Assembly (NCBI GenBank): GCA_000149265.1
Contig: CH000077.1
Location: forward strand, 79,893-143,892
Source of the DNA: Ciona savignyi
Taxonomy: Eukaryota > Chordata > Ascidiacea > Phlebobranchia > Cionidae
Length of the DNA: 64,000 nt
Reading direction: 5' to 3'
Shown here: one piece after another, positions 23,405 through 35,176 of the stretch
How positions within the stretch are numbered: position 1 is the first letter of the stretch
Layout of the letters: every line of letters begins with the position of its first letter
The notes under the pieces: generated by a model
Databases searched by the model: none
The model's input: only the letters and a program-made list of their open reading frames with translations
What the model was told of the DNA's origin: nothing
Program-made: the position numbers and the translations under genes

Positions 23405-24294
23405 GATCATTATATTTCAAATATAAATATAACAAGTTAAGGATGTTGTTTAACCTTTCAATGAGTGCAAATGCTGCAAATAGGTGACAAGCAGGCATCA
23501 AAATGTCACGAAAACTGCTATGACTAAGTCGATTTCGATATACACACCACACTATCCTCTGACTCAGCGAATGCTTTTACTATCCCATCGTCATACAAGG
23601 ACTTGTGACGTCACAGTAGTTATGACGGAGAAGGTTAATTTTCATTGCGCATGCTGCAGATTTCCATAACGTACAGTTCCTGCGTGCGTCAAGCCCTATT
23701 TCCGGCCGAAATCACTTATCATGGGATGTACTGTACGTAAAACGATCATATATATAGCTGGCTTTGCCCGAACTTTAATCAATTCACTAAAATTGGTATG
23801 AGAGGGTTTAGTTTAAATGTCAACGGTGCCATTAAGTTCGTAAGCAAAACACCAAATTTTCAGGGAAAATAGTGCTTGAAGTTATTTTTAGACGTTAGTG
23901 TTGTTTAAATAGCAAAGCTTTGAAATGTCATTATACCAGTTGCAAAAATGAGCATGTATAAGAAAAATCAACGGAATAATAGAAAAATTGGTCCATTTAA
24001 GTTTATGTTAAATTTACTATTTTACTATCTAGTAAGTTAGTACAGGTAACTTTTTAATTGGTTTTAAATAGCTTTTTATTTTTAAACATACGTCAACAGT
24101 AAAAATTAGCAGTAAATTGCTTAATCACATTTAAAATTATTATATAAACCCATTTAAAGTATGGTTTAATTTCAATAATTTTGTTTTTAAATTATTGATA
24201 TATATATCTCGCTTAGGTTAGGCGTATTCGGCAAACTTTTATACAAATATCCTTTTATTTGACGTGTTTTAACGACTGTTTGTTTTGCCAAAAA

Positions 24295-24330
24295 CATAGT
24301 CGAATACATAACATTTTGCATTCGACTATG
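24295..24330. other. perfect 11-bp inverted repeat (hairpin)
   Basis: catagtcgaat at 24295-24305 and attcgactatg at 24320-24330 with a 14-base loop. It is embedded at the 3' end of a repeat C fragment (gacgtgttttaacgactg at 24261). Confidence 0.8.
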
Positions 24331-24989
24331 CGAAAAAACTAAATTTAAATAACCCCCCAAAAAAATTTATTTTATAAAAAAAAGTTTAAAAAAAGTTTTT
24401 TTTTCGTTTATAGATTACACTATCAACTTAACGATTTTTTTACAAAACTTCGTGATAAACATTTTAATCAATCATTTTCAAACACATCATGTAGGTTAAA
24501 ATTGTTTTAAAACGCGTGTTATAGTCAAAACGTTTTCCGGCACAAAATTAACCTCTAGCATTCGTGTTGCTGGATCGTTATGTTTCATAACAACGATTAT
24601 GTTGATACGTTTTGGTTGAATTAACGTTTTAGGATAAAGGGGAATAATTTGCATTTCTGCTTTTTATAGGTTACCTTTAACTCATTTTTATTTTACTTTG
24701 TTTTTTTCGTTTTATATTTCTGCGTGCACCCACCGTATAAACATATTATATTACGCTCGTGACAGGCATGTCATGACGCCAGATTATTGGCATAAAGGAG
24801 TTATACAATCAGGTTAAAACTTTCAGGAATTCTAACTGCCATGTTCTTATTTTCCAACTGCATGTAGATTTGCATTGATGCTTTTTGCATGTAGAAAATT
24901 AGATTAAAACTCAGGAGTCATGCTCGCTCCCAGTAACCATGACTCATGCTTATTTAAATCCACTTGATCGGGGTAACGACTGTACTAGA

Positions 24990-25218
24990 TACAGTAATGT
25001 CAGTGTATGGTTAACCGATACATATACTGAATTATGTTTAAAAACGGACATGGTAACCAGCCTATCATGGATTCGAAACTTAGCCCTTTAAAAAAAGTAA
25101 TAAACAGTGTACGATCGTGTTAACCATTTGGATTCATTTTAACTGAATTGTATATAGAAAAACGGATTTTATTAACGAGCCCACCATGGGTTCGAAACTT
25201 TGCCCTATAAAAAAATAA
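24990..25218 (+). repeat. two adjacent degraded SINE-B copies
   Basis: Two B-box-bearing ends: atggattcgaaacttagccc at about 25070 and catgggttcgaaactttgcc at about 25187, each with a weak head upstream. They lie about 0.5 kb upstream of paralogue B. Confidence 0.65.
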
Positions 25219-25685
25219 GAATAAAAAGACTTCCAGTGGTGACTTTCGTGCGTTCGACTTTAAATGAGTCAGAACCTAAATGAAGTATTGCGACGGTGTT
25301 AAGCTTATTCACACTAACCTAAGCAATGATTTCATAATCCTATGTCGCGACTTATTAGATTACATATCCTAAATTAGAAGACTATATTCAACTGTTGCTT
25401 CTTTTATTAAACAAAAGTAATTCAATAGCATTATCAATATCGGCCTATTCGTATTTTATGTATGTTGAATATTTTTATAGCGTTTACTATGTAAAAAAAA
25501 AACTGAAAAGTGTAGTTTTATGTCATTCATATAGTTTTTTTACTTATTTGTGTTTGTTATTAACTTGGTTGTGTTAAAAACACGCAGGCCTATCATGTCA
25601 TGCTTTTGGGCCTAACATAAATTAATATTGTAATCTTTTCCAGAAAAATAAAAGAATATATATATAAATCTTTAGATTAGACAAA

Positions 25686-28600
25686 ATGCATTTGTTTACT
25701 TTCGTCGCTCTGCTACTAATGTTCGTGGTAAGTACTTTTTTGTTTTTCCTATACAGTGTGTTTTACCTGGTGCTCATCGTATTTACCGCTTAGAAAAATT
25801 GTAGCATGTTATGTGTAATTAAGACGTTTTACCGTTATCAGAACGAAATAATCCCGATGGATTAGGCAAACCCTCTTCACGGACTAAGCCGACTGGCTAG
25901 CAGCTAGGTTTCGATCAAGAAACTTAAACTTGACCAATAAGTTAGCCAAATCGGTAAGAGTGTTGTGAGGAGGTAGTCGGAAGATTGTAGGATTGAATTT
26001 GGCCGGTGGCTATACGGTTGAGTCTTTAAACAGAGAGAAAGGGATATTGCCAAAACCCAATACATTTATTGTTCTACTATAAAACAAGAGTTGCAGGTTT
26101 AAAACTGATTGCCAGCTAGTCTGTTAGATCCTTGGTTAAAGCACATAGATGACATTTTCGGAACCTAGTAAATTAATTAGTTCTTCCACTTCTCAATAAT
26201 AAACAACACACTGGATTAACTCCGGTAACGCTTATACTCTTATTAAGAATATATCTAGTTATTTTCAGCTCATTTTGCGTTACAAGATGTTTTATTTCAT
26301 ATTTTAATTTTTGTAGTTGTGAGAGAAAGCATATGGGAATTTTGCGGCTCTATGTAAGATGTTAATTCTAGTTTTGCGTTTTAGCATAAAGTTATCGCAC
26401 CGGTTTCTAAATTGAGTTTCTAAATATATAATGTGACCCACGATGATTAATAAACCACTCACGCCGCCGATAGCACCATGTATTAAAGCGGCACGAAATC
26501 TGAACGTGATTCTATATATACATTGCCGCATAAATGTCGTCCGGTTAGTTAGCACGCAATCCAGGCCTGATTTTTTGCAAAAAAAGACATTAAGCTGTGC
26601 TGCATTTAGAGATATAACAGACAGTTGTGAATTAAAGTGCACAATTGTAAAGAATTAATATTACTATTCAACTCACTGAAATAGTTCTGATACCTGTCTT
26701 AGTAAACAGGCTAGTAAGAGTGACATCCAAACAAATATATTTCAACGTTTAGATAAACACGAATGGATAAACTAGATTTACGCGCCTGGTAATTACCATT
26801 AATGGGAAAACGCAAGGGGGGTTATTACACGATCAATCTTTTTTGTGGTATAAGTGCCCCACCAATGACTTATCCGACTAGCAAGCAGCTATTTTTTTAA
26901 ATCTTAATCCCTTCGGCTGAAAGAAAGGCGACGCATTAACCCACCAAGCTATTCGGTCGGACTCGTAACATAGCATGATCTTATAAGATTTCGAAACTAA
27001 TTATTCGCATCATTTTTTCTAGATTATTCAAACTAGCGAAGGCTCTTGTCCAAAAAGGTCTCACGCTAGATCCGTTTACCGACAAAGGAGAAAAACCCAC
27101 ATCTTCTACATAGATGCAATCCACGGGAATGACGCTTGGGCAGGGAAATACCCGAGGCCGAGACGAGGGGACGGCCCCTTCAAGACTTTCGCTAACGCGT
27201 TTTCGAAAATTAGACTTCTTAGAAGAAAAAACAAAGCAGTTACGCTTTATGTCCGAAAGGGAACCTATTTCATTGCCCAAAAAATATCTTTGGGGAAAGC
27301 GGTAAGAACTAGGCATTTACTAATTTGCGGGACAGCACACTATATATCATAAGTGGGACGGGTTATTTCGTTGTTAACTTTAGAGGGACGGGTATATCAT
27401 GAGCAGGAATAAATATTTTCGACTAACTCTTTATTAGAATTTAGGAAAATACGAAAAGGAGGGAAAGCGGGAAGGAGGGAAACTGCACAATAAAATTACA
27501 GAAACTAATTTAAACCCTGCCCCAAACACTAATCTCAACCCCACAACTAACCTTAACTTCAACCCCATGTTTAAAACTAACTGTCATAAAAATGTCATAA
27601 TCTTTATTTTAGTGTGTAGTTTCCCTCATTCCCACTTACCCCCCTTTTAGTTCCCCCCCATATTTTAATCAAACTCTTTATCAGGATTCGAACATAGCTG
27701 TGATTGGCTACCCGAAGGACAGACAGGAGCGACCCCTTCTTTCCGGCGCTCTCAAAATAAGTGGACGGAACTTCTTCGCTTACAGATGGAGGAACGGACG
27801 GCATCGTGCTTACGCAGCGAGCTTCTCTGGGAAGTGTTCGTCTCATGCGTTTCTTGGTGGAAAGCGATTAATTAGAGCAAGGTAACATACATAGCAAGTT
27901 TAATCAAAGTTTAATTAGAGCAATAATTGATTGTTTTTTAGATGTGTTTTAACGAATGTCATTTTGCCGTTTTTTTCGTTTAAATTTTTTATAAAGGCTT
28001 TGTGTTTTCATCATGGAAACAAAAAAATAAATTAAACTGAAAACTAAGCAAGGTAAAAATACTTGGGGCTATTAACGATAAAGGCATGAGACTATGTATT
28101 TATCTGCAATAAAATGTTTACTTTGTAAAAAAATGTAAAAAGGTATTGTTTTACATTACCAATATAGTTTTTACGCATTTGTGTTTTTTCATTATTATAT
28201 ATTTTCTCATATAAGTATATAACACATAACCTACATTAGGCAAATTATATTGTCATCATTAATTTTTATTTCAACATTATTGTGTTTTTGCATAGGTTTG
28301 GCGGCCGCATCCTCTATATTTGTTTATGTATATCTTTTTTTTAGAAAACCGAACTTGGAGAGATGGACTGGGGCTGATTTAACTGGGTCGGGACCTTACT
28401 TAAGAATGAGGGACTTACTGGCACCGACCCCACGATGTAACATTGCGGGTGCTGGTGGCTACAGTCAGGTAAATTTAACTCGTTTGTAATATTTTTTTCT
28501 AGTTATTATTCAAAATTTTGAATCCATTAATCCACTGAGTTCAGGCAATGTCTGTTAAGTGTCTTGTACAAGGACACAACCGACTTGCTAACGACTTTAA

Positions 28601-31600
28601 CATGGGGGAAGGGGAATTATTATTTCCCATTGTGAGTCATGTCACTTTTTAACCATTAATCATGGTGTTTGTCAACCAAGTTTGGTATTTAACCGATACT
28701 ATATATGTTGATTCCAAATCATACACAACACATTGTAATAGCTCTGGTAGACCGACGATGGGTGCTAATTACGTTTTCTCATTCATGGGGATGAACATAA
28801 ATATCCTATTCTATCATATAAGGAATTATCACGATATACCGAATTGATGATAATTAAGCTAATTAATCAATGTATTGTGAATCATATAGTGGCAGTTTTT
28901 ATTCTCTGTCTCACATTGAACACAAAACCTTTATACTGTGCGTCGCAGCGGCAAAGGCGCCCTTGCATCATCAAATTAAGGGCAACCAAGTAATGAACAA
29001 TAAGAAATGCGAGGAACGTTACACAATGCTTTAAAATTTACTTTTTATGATCAATGTTTTATAATTTATTGATTGTCATTTTTTGACTTTTTCAAGTTGC
29101 AAAGTAAAATTAAAAGGTGTTTATCATAAACCCGGTACTTTAGTTGTGGTTGATGTGATTTAGACCACTTTTCCAAGTTTTAACAAAACTAATTTTAACT
29201 TTTTTCTTCAGTTTCATTGCCCTGAAAAGAACAAGCGCGGGTTTAAGTTTTACCGAGGCGACATTAACCCGAGGTGGCGAGGACTACGCGACGCCGAAAT
29301 CTTGGTTTTCAACTCGTGGACAGCTGAAAGAAGGCGGATTTCGTATGTCAACGAAACTGACAACTCTGTCTATTTTCGGAGGAATCTAAGATTTCCGGTT
29401 GGAAAGCATCCTGGTCCTTCAGGCTTTAGATTTGTTGTGGAAAATGTATTGGCAGGTGGGTGGTGTAATGAATGAATGATTGAAATTTTTATTGGGGTCC
29501 GGTTTGTATAAAGTCTGTGTATAGGATCTGGTGTAGGTACTATTCAATTTAGCTTTATATATTAAAAGTTTAAATTACAATCAAAATCCATTCACCGCCT
29601 GTATGTTGCCCAAGGTAGGCACCTAATGCTCACTGTGTAAAGAGATCTGGTCTAGTTCTTAGGTCAAAATAATTTTAAAAAATCCAAAAAAACAACAGGA
29701 CTAGCTTTTAAAAGTTGTTTCGTTTTTTTCAGAACTGGACACGGTTGGAGAATTCTACTGCGACAATAAAAGGAAGATTTTTTATATCATTCCTCCAGTG
29801 GGCGCTCTTGATACAGAAGATGTGTACATGGCACAGACAACTGAGTTCTTTAAAGGTAGACATAATGTGTTTTGTATTTTGGAGCATTAAATGTTGAATT
29901 TTTGTCCTGATTTTTTCGTCATTACTTCGTAACATAAATGCCAGTATTTTGACCAATACTTTTTATAAATTTCACTATTTTAACCAGTACTTAGCATATA
30001 TGCCAGTATTTTAACCAGTTCTTGACACAAATTTTAGTATTTTGACCAATACATAGCATAAGTGCAAATATTTTACATAAACGCCATTTTTTACCTGTAT
30101 TTTTACCAGCAAAATTGTTTTCCCAATTTTTTCATATTTTATATAATTTTAACTTCTAAACCTATTTTCTCATAAGTGAAACCATTTTAACCAGTAGTTG
30201 GCATAAAAGCCAGTATTTTAACCAGTACTTAACATGAATACCAGTATTTTCCATCAATGCTATTTTTTCCTGTATATTAACCATCAAGTGCAAGTAATTT
30301 ACATTTTGCACAATTGCGACGATTAAATGTATGATTAATCTCTTTTCTCATCAGTTCAAGGTGCAGAGAAAATGATTTTCCAAGACCTCGCTTTCAAGCA
30401 CTCCCACGACCGGCATTTTTCGGGCTACAAGTACACGCCTGCCATGTTTGATTTCAGATATTCGAAACACATCAGTTTTATAAGATGCAAATTCGCCAAC
30501 ATTGGTTACACTGCGATTCACGCCAGCATGGTTTATAACTTTAATGTAAGTTAAGATGGAGAACTGGAACGGACTGTTGTAACACTGACTTACCTAAACA
30601 GAAGTACTGAAATATTTTGCTGTTACGCTGGAATAGTTTGTTGTGATATTGACTAATTTCCGACCAATTAGTCTGGTGGTTTAATGCGACACATTTTAGC
30701 CGAAGGGTTGCAGATTCGAAACTGGACGCTACCTAGTCGGCTGTGTCTTTGGGCAAGGCATTTGGCAGACATTGCCTGAACGCAGAGTATTAATAGGTTC
30801 TACTAAATTAAAGAAATGTATTATTCATACACAGCACACTGTAATAGCTCCAGTAATCCGATGGTGGGCATGAGGTTATCTGACGTGTGTTAACGGCCAT
30901 TGCATTTTCGCATTAACGAGGATAAAGATAAATGTCCTATCCAATTTCTTTAACAACTATTATTGCAACTTTTGATACAGTGCAGTATATACCAGTGCTT
31001 TCTGGAAATAGTTGGTTGGTGCGGTATATACAAGTGCTTGAAATGGTTACTCAATGTTCTTTAGTTTTTTGTTTTGTTTTTTTTTAATTTTTTTTTGCCA
31101 GTTTTTTTTAAAGTTTTTTTTGCCATTTACTTAACAGCATTACTTTATGTCCGATGAGTAATTTCCCAAAGGACACAACTGACTAATCGGCTTTATTTCC
31201 AGGTTCAGCACTGTACGTTCAAAGACGTGGGAAACATGCCATTAACAGTTGGGTACAACGGCAACATACAACACAAATACGCAACTAGGAGAGTCAATAT
31301 CAAACGCAATACATTTGAAGGGTGTGGAGTTTATACAATGTATCAGGTAGGTGACAAAATAAATACCAGATTTTATTATAACTTGCTTTTTTGTTTGGGT
31401 TTATAGCTTGTTCAGTCAACTTTTTAGTCTAAACGTTGAAAGTGTTAATAGTGGCTAGTCGGTTGAGTAAGATTTTATTCCAACACTTTTTTTGTTGCGC
31501 TTTATAGCTTGGTCGGTGGTTTTTTCTTAGATCGTCGACTTTCAGCCAAAAGGTTATTAATTGGAAATCAATTACTGAATAATCGATTTTGTAGTTAGGT

Positions 31601-34361
31601 AATGGCACTTCGCGGACATAACTCTATTTGATTAATGGTTTGAACTAAAACTGTAGAAATATCTCTATTATACACAACACACTGCAATAGCTAAGGTATC
31701 CTGACAGTAAATGTAAGGTAATCTGACGATTTCCTGTGTTGTAACGGGCTTAAAGACGCAGTTGACTCGCTACAGCTGGTTTTGATCACAAAACCTTTCG
31801 GCTGACGGTGCCTTCACAAGAACACAACCGACTAGCTATCGCCTGGTTTCAATCCCCAATCCTTTCAACCAAAGGACTACCATGATAGCAGTGGAATTAA
31901 GTGGCTGAATATTTATTTGAAATTGTATTCCCAGCCAAGTTGCATCCATGTAAAAGGTATTGCAAGGATATCAGTTCATGACAACGATGTGAGCATGTCA
32001 TCATACGCAGGCATACGGGTAAGACAATTTATTCTTTTAACCAGTACTCGCAATAAATGTGTCACCCTGGTGTGCCACGTGCATCCCAGGCTATATGTTC
32101 AAACACAACTGCATGCAATTTAATTTTTTGGAATAAATGTATGCGTACCTCGGCTACTGTCTTTTTTGTGATGTCACAAATGTAGAGGGAAAATGCATCT
32201 TTCCAAATTAAAGTTAATATTCATAAATGAGAATCTCAATTTTTTTATAAAAAGCTTTAAAGTACCTAGTTCTCTTAGTTCTTTGGACCGATTTACAAAG
32301 AGCAACGAGTACAATAACAATTTGTTAAGATGTTGCCTTTTTCTTTTCAGGCTGGTTGGCAAAATACGTTTGCTCCAGACTACAACAACAAACGTAGTGT
32401 GTTTTCTATCAAAAGAAACCATATCCACCATTACGGCAACGGGATACTGAACGATTTTGCTGGGGTTTACATGTCGTCTAATATGTTGGACTGCGGGATT
32501 AAACAGGTTGGTAATTTATTTACAGTCGTAGGCGTAAACTTGTTTGTGAAAGGCATAAATTGGTTTATCCTGTGAATTTTTTGCCAGGGGTGCCAGATCG
32601 CTTTACGTTAAAATGGACATTTTGTTGTAGTGTAATATTTTTGCAAAAACAACACTAAAATTTGAAGTTTTTTATTTCACAGAATATGTCGGTTTGTCAT
32701 TTACATGCTCGTGTAGAAGAAAACGCCATTCATCACTCCAGAGCGTTTTACTATGGTGCCATTGGTGTCTACTCTGACACTGCAGCTTCATCAATTAAAG
32801 GTAAGAAAGCTCTTCTTGATTTCCAGTCGGGATTGGTTATTCATGTTTTATCCCCGTGAATTTGGATAAACAACGCACCAGTAATCGTCAGATTACCTCA
32901 CACCCACTGTTGGGATGCGGAATTATCATAGTGTGTTATGTTTGATTAAGATGTTTTTCAATATTGGTAGCCCTATTAATCCACTTGATCGAACAACTTT
33001 TCTTCTAAAAGACAATGAACTAACCTATTGTGCTGTGTATAATTTATAGTTTTCGTGCTCTGCAGCAACCAGAAGCACATAGTATTCTTTGAAATCTGAT
33101 GAGCTCTAAAAACAAATAATTTTTTACTAAGGTTAAATGGAAGGAATGTCTTCAATCATACACATAACACTGCAATAGCTCTGATTACACGATGGACATG
33201 AAGTAATCAGACGATTACTTGTTTAAGAATGCTCCCTATGTATTCACAAAGTAATCTAATGATTACCAATGTGAGAACACTCCTTATGTTTTCCTGTTCA
33301 CGAGGATACACATCTTATCCAATCCCTACATGAATAGCAACCCTATACCTAAACATACTTATATATCACAGTTACTAAAAACTGGATCTACAAGTTAAGC
33401 GATTGCGCAGTTAATTTCCACTGCGGGCAGAATAATGCAGCAGTGAACAACATGATCTACCACACGAGCGCGAAAAGGGTCTTTGGGTTATGTAATAGAA
33501 GTGTTGGACCACATGGAAGAATGCCGAAACAGGTAAGACAGGTCTTGGCTTGTAATTGTAAAATAAGTTTTTTGATAATCTTTTGCTTATAAATTTCTGT
33601 ACAAAACTTGAAACAAATTCTTTAAAATTGTGTTTCTTAATAATAGCCTGTAAAGTGGTCAATTTTAGCATCACATACCCGTAAGCACATAAAATCATTT
33701 TCGGCGTCTTGTATCTAGATTTGCTATATGTACGTTTTCGCACACTCATCAGATAACATCATGCCCACAGTCGGGGATATTACAGGGTATTACATATAAT
33801 TAAATCGTTTTCATCGTTTTTTTTAAATCCATTAAACCATTGAGTAAAAGCCTTCCTAACGGCTCAAACGGCCAGCTAATAACTGGTTTCAATCCCACAT
33901 CCTTTCAACTAATGTTTTAACCCACTACCGATAAGCTTATTTGCCGGCTTTTAAAGCTAGTGAAATAATAAAATATTGTTTGTTGTAAAAAATTTAACCT
34001 GTATGCATCACAGACAATGGAGTTTTCGAAAAACGTCATTTACCTAAACGTCACCGGTGCCCATCTCTACGGACGGGGGGATAAATGGAATAACGACGCT
34101 CCGACTGTGCGACGTAACAACTACTACTTCAAAGGCTTCTCACAGCAGCAGTTTGACAGGTTTTTCAGCAAGACGTACCGTACCTGGCGCGACTGGAATC
34201 GGGTGGCTCGCATGGACAGGGGGTCCATAATAGCAAACCCAAGATTCGTGAACGTGAATCGAGACGATTACAGATTGTCTAAGAGGTCTCCGGCGCGGAA
34301 AATGATCTGGTCTGTTGATCTTCGGAACGTGGTCAAGCGTTCAGGGGCTTGCTTTGGCTAA
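25686..34361 (+). CDS. secreted right-handed beta-helix protein, paralogue B (13 exons, 736 aa)
   Basis: Exons: 25686-25727, 27023-27301, 27685-27881, 28345-28468, 29212-29455, 29733-29855, 30355-30545, 31203-31346, 31935-32018, 32351-32506, 32683-32800, 33372-33532 and 34014-34361. Lengths and phases match paralogues A and C exon by exon. The signal peptide is MHLFTFVALLLMFV. Mature sequence begins near SEGSCPKRS, a motif shared with C (HGSCPQRS) and absent from A. Landmarks: IFYIDAIHGNDAWAG, VTLYVRKGTYF, RLIRARKPNLERWTGADLTG, WTAERRRISYVNETDN, LDTVGEFYCD, HIHHYGNGILNDFAGVYMSS, and C-terminal YRLSKRSPARKM. The ATG context (tttagattagacaaaATG) resembles that of A (tttagaagacacaaaaATG), and an AT-rich TATA-like run lies just upstream. 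Paralogue B is the most basic of the three (many Arg/Lys in exons 2, 3 and 13), so it may bind an acidic polymer. That is inference. Confidence 0.86.
26790..26962 (-). repeat. SINE-A copy with deletion
   Basis: Contains aatgggaaaacgcaaggggg, the reversed B-box block and head aagctattcggtcggac. It lies about 60 bases before paralogue B exon 2. Confidence 0.65.
27452..27655. mobile_element. MITE of the GGGAAACTGCACA family
   Basis: Left end aaaggagggaaagcgggaag and ggagggaaactgcaca, right end tgtgtagtttccctc then cccttttagttcc as inverted repeats. The core reads caaacactaatctcaacccc. Relatives lie at 59693 and 61718, and the core is also found at 46915. Intron 2 of paralogue B. Confidence 0.7.
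27931..28040 (+). repeat. repeat C copy, 3' half
   Basis: gatgtgttttaacgaatgtc, attttgccgttttttt, catcatggaaacaaa and a taaattaaactg end. Intron 3 of paralogue B. Confidence 0.65.
28295..28345 (+). repeat. repeat C head abutting the paralogue B exon 4 acceptor
   Basis: ggtttggcggccgcatcctc followed by tatatttgtttatgtatatc and a T-run that ends in the tag acceptor. Other copies (20148, 45276) share the head and the following pyrimidine-rich run. Confidence 0.65.
28708..28818 (+). repeat. SINE-A 3' fragment
   Basis: catacacaacacattgtaat through gaacataaatatcctattc. An opposite-strand fragment (tccactgagttcaggcaatg) lies at 28517-28592. Confidence 0.6.
29930..30290. repeat. degenerate minisatellite in paralogue B intron 6, unit about 30-35 bp
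   Basis: Repeated ccagtattttaaccagtact and gcataaatgccagtatttt words, at least eight copies with variable spacing. Confidence 0.75.
30657..30941 (+). repeat. SINE-A copy, full length
   Basis: Head ccgaccaattagtctggtgg to tail aaatgtcctatcc; intron 7 of paralogue B. Confidence 0.8.
31545..31875. repeat. SINE-A relic followed by about two 67-bp SINE-derived units
   Basis: A degraded sense copy runs to about 31748. Then ggctgacggtgccttcacaa, acacaaccgactagctatcg and tggtttcaatccccaatcc repeat the unit type seen at 15445-16045. Intron 8 of paralogue B. Confidence 0.6.
32836..33000 (-). repeat. SINE-A copy, head-truncated
   Basis: ggttattcatgttttatccc to attaatccacttgatcga; intron 11 of paralogue B. 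Another 3' fragment (+) lies at about 33130-33320. Confidence 0.6.
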
Positions 34362-34732
34362 TTTTATCAATACCACACAAACTACTGGAGGGGATCTAAC
34401 GATTTCCCGTGTGTAAACCCACTTGGCTTTACCATTTAAGGAAATAAACATGAATTTTTCATATCCTATCCATGTTAAATATATTTTATCTTTGTTTTAC
34501 TTCATATTTTTTTTATAAAACAATTGATAGTACAGACCGCCTGGCATTTACCTTTTTTGAATTTTTATATAAAATTACTATTTAAGAATATCAAAAATAT
34601 GTTTTAAACGTTATATATTTACCTAAAACATTTTTATCGTACCAATTAATTTTATCGGCATACGGCTGGTCCGTTGTTTATTTATTTTTAAAACATGTAT
34701 ATTTTTACAGCTTTAATTTCTACCGCGTACTG

Positions 34733-34755
34733 AATAAATATTAAATTTGAATAAA
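34733..34755 (+). promoter_or_regulatory. two candidate poly(A) signals of paralogue B
   Basis: AATAAA at 34733-34738 and 34750-34755, about 380 bases after the paralogue B stop, in AT-rich sequence. Confidence 0.4.
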
Positions 34756-34889
34756 AAGTGGTTGTGTTTGAATTGTATATAGCTGAGTTATCGGATATCT
34801 TTTAAAGCGCGTAATTCTGGCAATGTTTGGTAAGTTTCGAATCAGTAACATTCGGTTAAGGGAACGCCCCGAAACGAATAAAATAAACT

Positions 34890-35176
34890 GTCCGACAGAT
34901 TAGTCTGGTGTTTAAATGCGTTGCCACCCGAAGGGTTGCAAGTACGAAACTGGTCCCCAGCTAGTCAGTTGTGTCTTCGGGCAAGGCACTTAACGGATAT
35001 TGCCTGAACCCTGCGGATTTATGGGTTCTACTAAATTGAAGAAACGTGTGAATCATACACAACACACTACAATAGCTCCGGTAACCCGACGGTGCACGCG
35101 AGGTGATCTGACGATTACCCGTGTGGTAACCCCCTTGGTTTCCCATTCACGGGGATAAACATGAATATCCTATCCT
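34890..35176 (+). repeat. SINE-A copy, full length, well preserved
   Basis: Head gtccgacagattagtctgg to tail atgaatatcctatcc, between paralogues B and C. Confidence 0.85.

Larger units (their letters stand above)
22664..25685. other. intergenic A-B
   Basis: AT-rich spacer. It holds one full SINE-A (23110), a repeat C fragment with hairpin (24240-24330), two SINE-B relics (24990-25218) and otherwise no exon I could support. Confidence 0.6.

Noticed and set aside
26304-26642. 112-codon minus-strand frame in paralogue B intron 1
   Set aside because: No signal, domain or splice context; composition like the surrounding AT-rich intron.
33411-33749. 112-codon minus-strand frame
   Set aside because: Antisense of paralogue B exon 12 and following intron.
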